Below are positions 5,077-11,082 of a DNA stretch of 11,082 nt, one piece after another. A model generated the notes under the pieces. That model had not been told where the DNA came from. It saw nothing but the letters and a program-made list of their open reading frames with translations, and ran no database searches. This stretch comes from Candidatus Sulfopaludibacter sp. SbA3 (GTDB lineage Bacteria; Acidobacteriota; Terriglobia; 2-12-FULL-54-10): the NCBI GenBank assembly GCA_945865705.1, contig CAMBEY010000075.1, positions 1-11,082 on the forward strand. The letters are read 5' to 3'. Position 1 is the stretch's first letter; the number at the start of each line of letters is the position of its first letter. Made by a program: the position numbers and the translations under genes.

Positions 5077-6057
5077 ATGCGTAATCAATCGGCCCGGTGG
5101 CGGTGGATAGGTCTAGCGGTCGGCGGCGTGAGTTTCTTCACTTTCGCCGCGATTTACTTCGCCTATGCGCACGACATGCGGATCAAGCTTGACCGCATGT
5201 CCACCGAAAGTCAGGTCATTCAGACCCGACACGGGCCGGTGGAGTTTGCAAGCTGGGGAAGCGGGCTAGCCGTGCTGGTCGTGCATGGCGCCGGTGGTGG
5301 ATATGACCAGGGTAGTTCCATCGCCAAGGCCTTCGGCGGCGAAGGCCTCCGTTGGATTGCTCCATCCCGGTTTGGCTACTTGCGCACTCCGCTGCCGGCT
5401 GATGCTTCTACCGCCGCCCAAGCGGACGCGTTCGCCGACCTGTTGGATGAGCTCGGGATCGACCGTGTTGCCATCCTCGCCATGTCCGGAGGTGTGCCGC
5501 CTTCGTTGCAGTTTGCGCTGCGTTACCCGGCGCGGACCTTAGCGCTCGTCCTCGTGTCATCGGCTCCCTACACACCGCTTACCGCCGGTGAGCAGCACCT
5601 GCCGGTTCCGATCTGGATATATCAAGCACTCTTCAGTTCTGATCTTCCTTACTGGATACTCAAGAAAGTTGCCCATTCCAGTTTGGAGACAATCTTCGAT
5701 GTCAAACCAGACCTGCGCGCTGCGTTGACGCCTAAGGAGAAGGCTTTTGTGGCCGAGATGGTCGATGCGTTTGAGCCAGTCACTAAGCGAACGGATGGCC
5801 TGCGGAACGAGGGGGCGGCGATCCATCCACAGGCTCACTACCCGCTGAACGAGATCACGACGCCAACGCTGGTAATTCACTCCCGAGATGACGGCATAAA
5901 CCCCTTCGCTTTCGGCGAGTATACCGCGCAGCACATCCCAGGCGCCCTATTCATGCCTCTCGCAACTGGAGGGCATTTATTGCTCGGACATCAGGCAGAA
6001 GTCCGGGCACGGGTAAACGCGTTTTTGCGCGAATACGCGATCAGCAAGAGTCCATGA
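5077..6057 (+). CDS. Membrane-anchored alpha/beta hydrolase
   Basis: A 326-residue protein with an N-terminal transmembrane anchor (about residues 7-32) followed by an alpha/beta hydrolase fold. Catalytic elements appear in the expected order: oxyanion-hole motif HGAGGG (about 70-75), nucleophile elbow AMSGG with Ser137, an acid in SRDDG (Asp271 or Asp272) and His300 in TGGHLLLGH. The elbow starts with Ala instead of the usual Gly, a tolerated small-residue change. A lid region with aromatic residues (about 175-200) separates the elbow from the acid. The substrate is unknown; an esterase or related hydrolase acting outside or at the membrane is inferred. An in-frame ATG at 5062 would add five residues, but its AGAGG is directly adjacent, whereas the ATG at 5077 has GGAG and GAGG at workable distances. 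The gene follows the GNAT gene closely and converges with guaA. Confidence 0.83.
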   Translation: MRNQSARWRWIGLAVGGVSFFTFAAIYFAYAHDMRIKLDRMSTESQVIQTRHGPVEFASWGSGLAVLVVHGAGGGYDQGSSIAKAFGGEGLRWIAPSRFGYLRTPLPADASTAAQADAFADLLDELGIDRVAILAMSGGVPPSLQFALRYPARTLALVLVSSAPYTPLTAGEQHLPVPIWIYQALFSSDLPYWILKKVAHSSLETIFDVKPDLRAALTPKEKAFVAEMVDAFEPVTKRTDGLRNEGAAIHPQAHYPLNEITTPTLVIHSRDDGINPFAFGEYTAQHIPGALFMPLATGGHLLLGHQAEVRARVNAFLREYAISKSP

Positions 6058-6082
6058 CTGAAGAGTCGGATTTCGTTTCCCG

Positions 6083-7627
6083 CTATTCCCACTCGATGGT
6101 GCCGGGCGGCTTCGAGGTGATGTCGTAGACCACGCGGCTGATGCCGCGCACCTCGTTGACGATGCGGTTGGAGATGCGCTCCAGTACTTCATAAGGAAGC
6201 CGCACCCAGTCGGCGGTCATGCCGTCTTCGGAGTGCACCGCGCGCAGGGCTATCGTGTAGCCATATGTCCGTTGATCGCCCATCACGCCTACGCTGCGCA
6301 CCGGCAGCAACACCGCGAATGATTGCCAGATGCTCTCGTAAAGAGACGCGGCGGAAATTTCTTCCTGCACAATGGCGTCGGCCTCGCGCAGCAGCTCGAG
6401 CTTCTCCGCCGACACATCGCCCAACACGCGCACGGCCAGGCCCGGGCCGGGAAACGGTTGGCGTCCGATCAACTCCGGGTCCAGGCCGAGGTCGGCGCCC
6501 ACGCGCCGGACTTCGTCCTTGAACAACTCGCGCAGCGGCTCGATCAATTTCATGCGCATGGTCTCGGGCAGCCCGCCAACGTTGTGATGCGACTTGATCA
6601 CCGCCGACGGCCCGCGCACCGACACCGACTCGATCACGTCCGGGTAAAGCGTCCCCTGCACCAGCCAGTCCACATTACCGAGCCGGGCCAGCTTCTTCGA
6701 TTCTTCCTCGAAGACTTCGATGAACTCGTTGCCGATGATCTTGCGTTTCTTCTCCGGCTCGCTCACACCTTCGAGCTTTTTGAGAAAACGCTCGGTGGCG
6801 TCCACCGGAATTAAATTCAGTCCCAGCCGCCGCATGGTGGCCGTAACCGAGCCAAACTCGTTCTTGCGCAGTAGGCCGTTGTTGACGAAGACGCAGTGCA
6901 GACGGTCGCCGATGGCGCGATGCACCAGCGTGGCCGCGACGGTCGAGTCCACGCCGCCCGACAACGCGCAGATGGCGATGCCGTCCTTCACCTTCTCCTG
7001 AATTTCCTTGATGGTCTGCTCGATGAAGGCCTGCGGCACCCAGTCGGGCTTGGCGTGGCACACTTCAAAAAGAAAGTTGGCGAGTATCTGCTCACCATGC
7101 GCGGTGTGGCGGACTTCCGGGTGGAACTGCACGGCGTAAATTTTCCGCGCCGCGTCTTCAATCGCGCCCAGCGCGGAGCCGGTGCGCGCCGTCAGACGGA
7201 AACCTGCGGGGAGTTTCTCGACATTGTCGCCGTGGCTCATCCATACCGGCAACTGCGCCGGCACATTGCTGAATAGCGCCGACTTTTCGACAACCTCAAG
7301 ATGCGCGCGACCGTACTCGCGCGTCGGCGCGGGCCGCACGGTGCCGCCGAGTTGATGTGAAATTAGCTGTTGCCCGTAGCAGATGCCCAGCACCGGCACG
7401 CCCATCTGCAAAATAGCCGGATCGGAGTGCGGCGCTCCCTCCTCAAACACGGAGCTTGGCCCGCCGGAGAGCACAATGCCCTCAGGCGCGCGCTGGCGCA
7501 GCTCCTCGACGGGCGTATTGAACGGCAGGATCGCGCTGCGCACATGATGCTCGCGGATGCGCCGCGCGATGAGCTGCGTATACTGCCCGCCAAAATCAAG
7601 AACAATGATGCCGGAGGATGTGGACAT
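6083..7627 (-). CDS. guaA: GMP synthase (glutamine-hydrolysing)
   Basis: A 514-residue protein that converts XMP to GMP with ATP and glutamine, the last step of guanine nucleotide synthesis in the cytoplasm. The class I glutamine amidotransferase domain fills about residues 1-195, with the triad Cys83 (GICYGQQ), His169 and Glu171 (QFHPEV). The ATP pyrophosphatase domain follows, with the P-loop SGGVDS at 223-228. The C-terminal dimerisation domain includes GRQPFPGPGLAVRVLGDV and GDQRTYGY and ends in the conserved SKPPGTIEWE. Length and all active-site residues are normal. The ATG at 7627 is placed just before the domain start (IIVLDFGGQYTQLIARR); no clear Shine-Dalgarno sequence is seen. It lies 139 bp downstream of leuS on the same strand, separated by a strong hairpin repeat, so separate transcription is possible. 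Confidence 0.97.
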   Translation of the reverse strand: MSTSSGIIVLDFGGQYTQLIARRIREHHVRSAILPFNTPVEELRQRAPEGIVLSGGPSSVFEEGAPHSDPAILQMGVPVLGICYGQQLISHQLGGTVRPAPTREYGRAHLEVVEKSALFSNVPAQLPVWMSHGDNVEKLPAGFRLTARTGSALGAIEDAARKIYAVQFHPEVRHTAHGEQILANFLFEVCHAKPDWVPQAFIEQTIKEIQEKVKDGIAICALSGGVDSTVAATLVHRAIGDRLHCVFVNNGLLRKNEFGSVTATMRRLGLNLIPVDATERFLKKLEGVSEPEKKRKIIGNEFIEVFEEESKKLARLGNVDWLVQGTLYPDVIESVSVRGPSAVIKSHHNVGGLPETMRMKLIEPLRELFKDEVRRVGADLGLDPELIGRQPFPGPGLAVRVLGDVSAEKLELLREADAIVQEEISAASLYESIWQSFAVLLPVRSVGVMGDQRTYGYTIALRAVHSEDGMTADWVRLPYEVLERISNRIVNEVRGISRVVYDITSKPPGTIEWE

Positions 7628-7650
7628 AATGTTGGATAACTTCGCACTGC

Positions 7651-7726
7651 CATCCTGAGCGCAGCGAAGGATATGCTTTTCCCATTGAGCGAAAGAAAAA
7701 GCAGGTCCTTCGCTGCGCTCAGGATG
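7651..7726. repeat. Perfect 21-bp inverted repeat hairpin between leuS and guaA
   Basis: CATCCTGAGCGCAGCGAAGGA (7651-7671) and its exact reverse complement (7706-7726) form a 21-bp perfect stem. After a two-base mismatch the pairing resumes (TGCTTTT with AAAAGCA), extending the arms to about 30 nt with a loop of about 16 nt. It lies 40 bp beyond the leuS stop and 24 bp before the guaA start. I recall this sequence type as a widespread dispersed repeat in Acidobacteriota and other phyla; it also yields spurious proteins reading VILSAAKDL, as seen here in one frame. It could act as a terminator or as a transcript-end stabiliser for leuS. Confidence 0.85.
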
Positions 7727-7766
7727 ACACCCAAATAAGACAGAAAGCCTTGCCGGAATACAGCAT

Positions 7767-10300
<2,534 letters not shown>

Positions 10301-10304
<4 letters not shown>

Positions 10305-11082
10305 TTGGCTGCCTTCCTAACTTTTGATCGCGGAGCGCTTTTAGACTTTGCCGCGGAATTTGCAGATGCCTTTTTGGAGCTTCTCTTGTTAGCCGCGCTG
10401 CGCGATTTGGACGCCGGGCGCGTTCGTTGCTTGGCGCCCGATTTGGCACTCGGTTTGCCGCCCGGTTTGGAGGAAGAATCCGCGCGGAGCGCGCGGAGCA
10501 TCTCCAGATTGCGGCGGTCGTCGCCGTCTTCTTCAATGGGTGTTTCCAGGATGAAGGCCTTCCCACGCAGCTCCGGATGATTCACGATGCGGCGAAACCC
10601 TTCGCTGCCGATGCCGCCGCGCCCGATGTGCTCGTGCCGGTCCAGGTGCGATCCCAGCCGCGCGCGCGAATCGTTGGCGTGGAGCACAGGGACTTTCTCC
10701 CAGCCAATGGTTCGCTCCACCTTATCGACCATCGCGTTCAATCCGGCCTCGCTCGACAGGTCCATGCCCGCGCCGTAGCAATGGGCCGTGTCCACACAGG
10801 AAGCCACGGGCAACCCTTCCAGCAGCGCCAGCATGTCGCCCAGTTGCTCAAACGTTCCGCCCAGCACGCTGCCCTGTCCGCACATGTTCTCAATCAGGAT
10901 GGTGGTATGCTGCGGCGGCGCCTGTCGTACCGCGGCGCGAATGGCGGCGGTAACGTCGCGGATACCCTGCTCGGGCGAGCCTTCGCGGAAGCTGCCGGGA
11001 TGCAGCACCAGAAAGTTGGCGCGCATAGCTTCGGCGCGCTGAATCTCGCCGACAAAGGCTTCGCGCGAACGTTCGCGCAGGA
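10301..11082 (-). CDS. nfo: Endonuclease IV (AP endonuclease) with basic C-terminal tail, 5' end outside window
   Basis: The gene is cut by the right edge; the frame stays open to 11082, reading LRERSREAFVGEIQRAEAM before the Met at 11026, a typical internal Nfo segment. Endonuclease IV cleaves DNA 5' to abasic sites in base excision repair, using three metal ions. Metal-ligand motifs are recognisable (numbered from that internal Met): HPGS (His9), ENMCGQGS (Glu46), DTAH (Asp79, His82), HANDS (His116), DRHEHIG (Asp129, His131) and ILETP (Glu161). After about residue 183 the family fold ends, and a tail of some 58 residues follows, rich in Lys, Arg, Ser and Ala with no acidic residue, resembling histone H1 tails. 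This tail is absent from E. coli Nfo. The stop overlaps the leuS GTG by four bases, indicating an nfo-leuS operon. Confidence 0.93.
10312..10318 (-). promoter_or_regulatory. Ribosome binding site supporting the GTG start of leuS
   Basis: On the minus strand this reads AGGAAGG, seven bases before the GTG at 10304. It lies inside the last codons of nfo, so leuS translation initiates within the end of the nfo message. Confidence 0.65.

Noticed and set aside
7651..7726. CRISPR-like array from repeated elements in the window
   Set aside because: The repeats are inverted pairs from different families, not regularly spaced direct repeats, and there are no cas genes.
7363..7734. Minus-strand frame of 123 codons reading VILSAAKDL near its start
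   Set aside because: It begins inside the hairpin repeat and runs into guaA in another frame. The VILSAAKDL phrase looks like a translation of the repeat itself.

Overview
The window is an 11 kb stretch of a GC-rich bacterial chromosome. It carries nine complete protein genes, one gene cut by the right edge, and an unusual number of inverted repeats in the spaces between genes. The organism is probably a Gram-negative bacterium: there is a periplasmic Spy/CpxP-like protein, a secreted protein with a Sec signal peptide, and an ECF sigma / zinc-finger anti-sigma pair. The kinds of intergenic repeat seen here make Acidobacteriota my best guess. That placement is an inference from general resemblance, not from a database search.

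Left part (1-1935), minus strand: a gene for a secreted beta-rich protein of unknown function (391-1533), followed by a small single-pass membrane protein (97-309) with a near-perfect Shine-Dalgarno sequence. About 400 bp without genes (1534-1935) holds two hairpin-forming repeats.

Middle left (1936-4229), minus strand: a stress-response type operon reads ECF sigma factor, zinc-finger anti-sigma factor, then an LTxxQ (Spy/CpxP/metal-resistance type) periplasmic protein. After a 180-bp gap containing a 27-bp inverted repeat comes nuoI, the ferredoxin-like subunit of respiratory complex I. No other nuo gene is in the window.

Centre (4230-6057): the sigma gene is divergent from a plus-strand pair, a GNAT acetyltransferase and a membrane-anchored alpha/beta hydrolase, probably co-transcribed. 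The divergent spacer contains a perfect 43-bp inverted repeat around a 102-nt centre, the most striking non-coding structure in the window.

Right part (6083-11082), minus strand, housekeeping: endonuclease IV (nfo, truncated by the window edge, with a histone-H1-like basic tail), then leuS starting at a GTG that overlaps the nfo stop codon, then guaA. guaA and leuS are separated by a strong 21-bp perfect hairpin repeat. guaA converges on the hydrolase gene with 25 bp between them.

No tRNA, rRNA, CRISPR array, transposase or riboswitch was recognised. I see no clear evidence for an undescribed multi-gene system. The best candidates for follow-up are the 43-bp inverted repeat element, the endonuclease IV tail, the ECF/anti-sigma/LTxxQ module next to an isolated nuoI, and the uncharacterised secreted-protein / small-membrane-protein pair.
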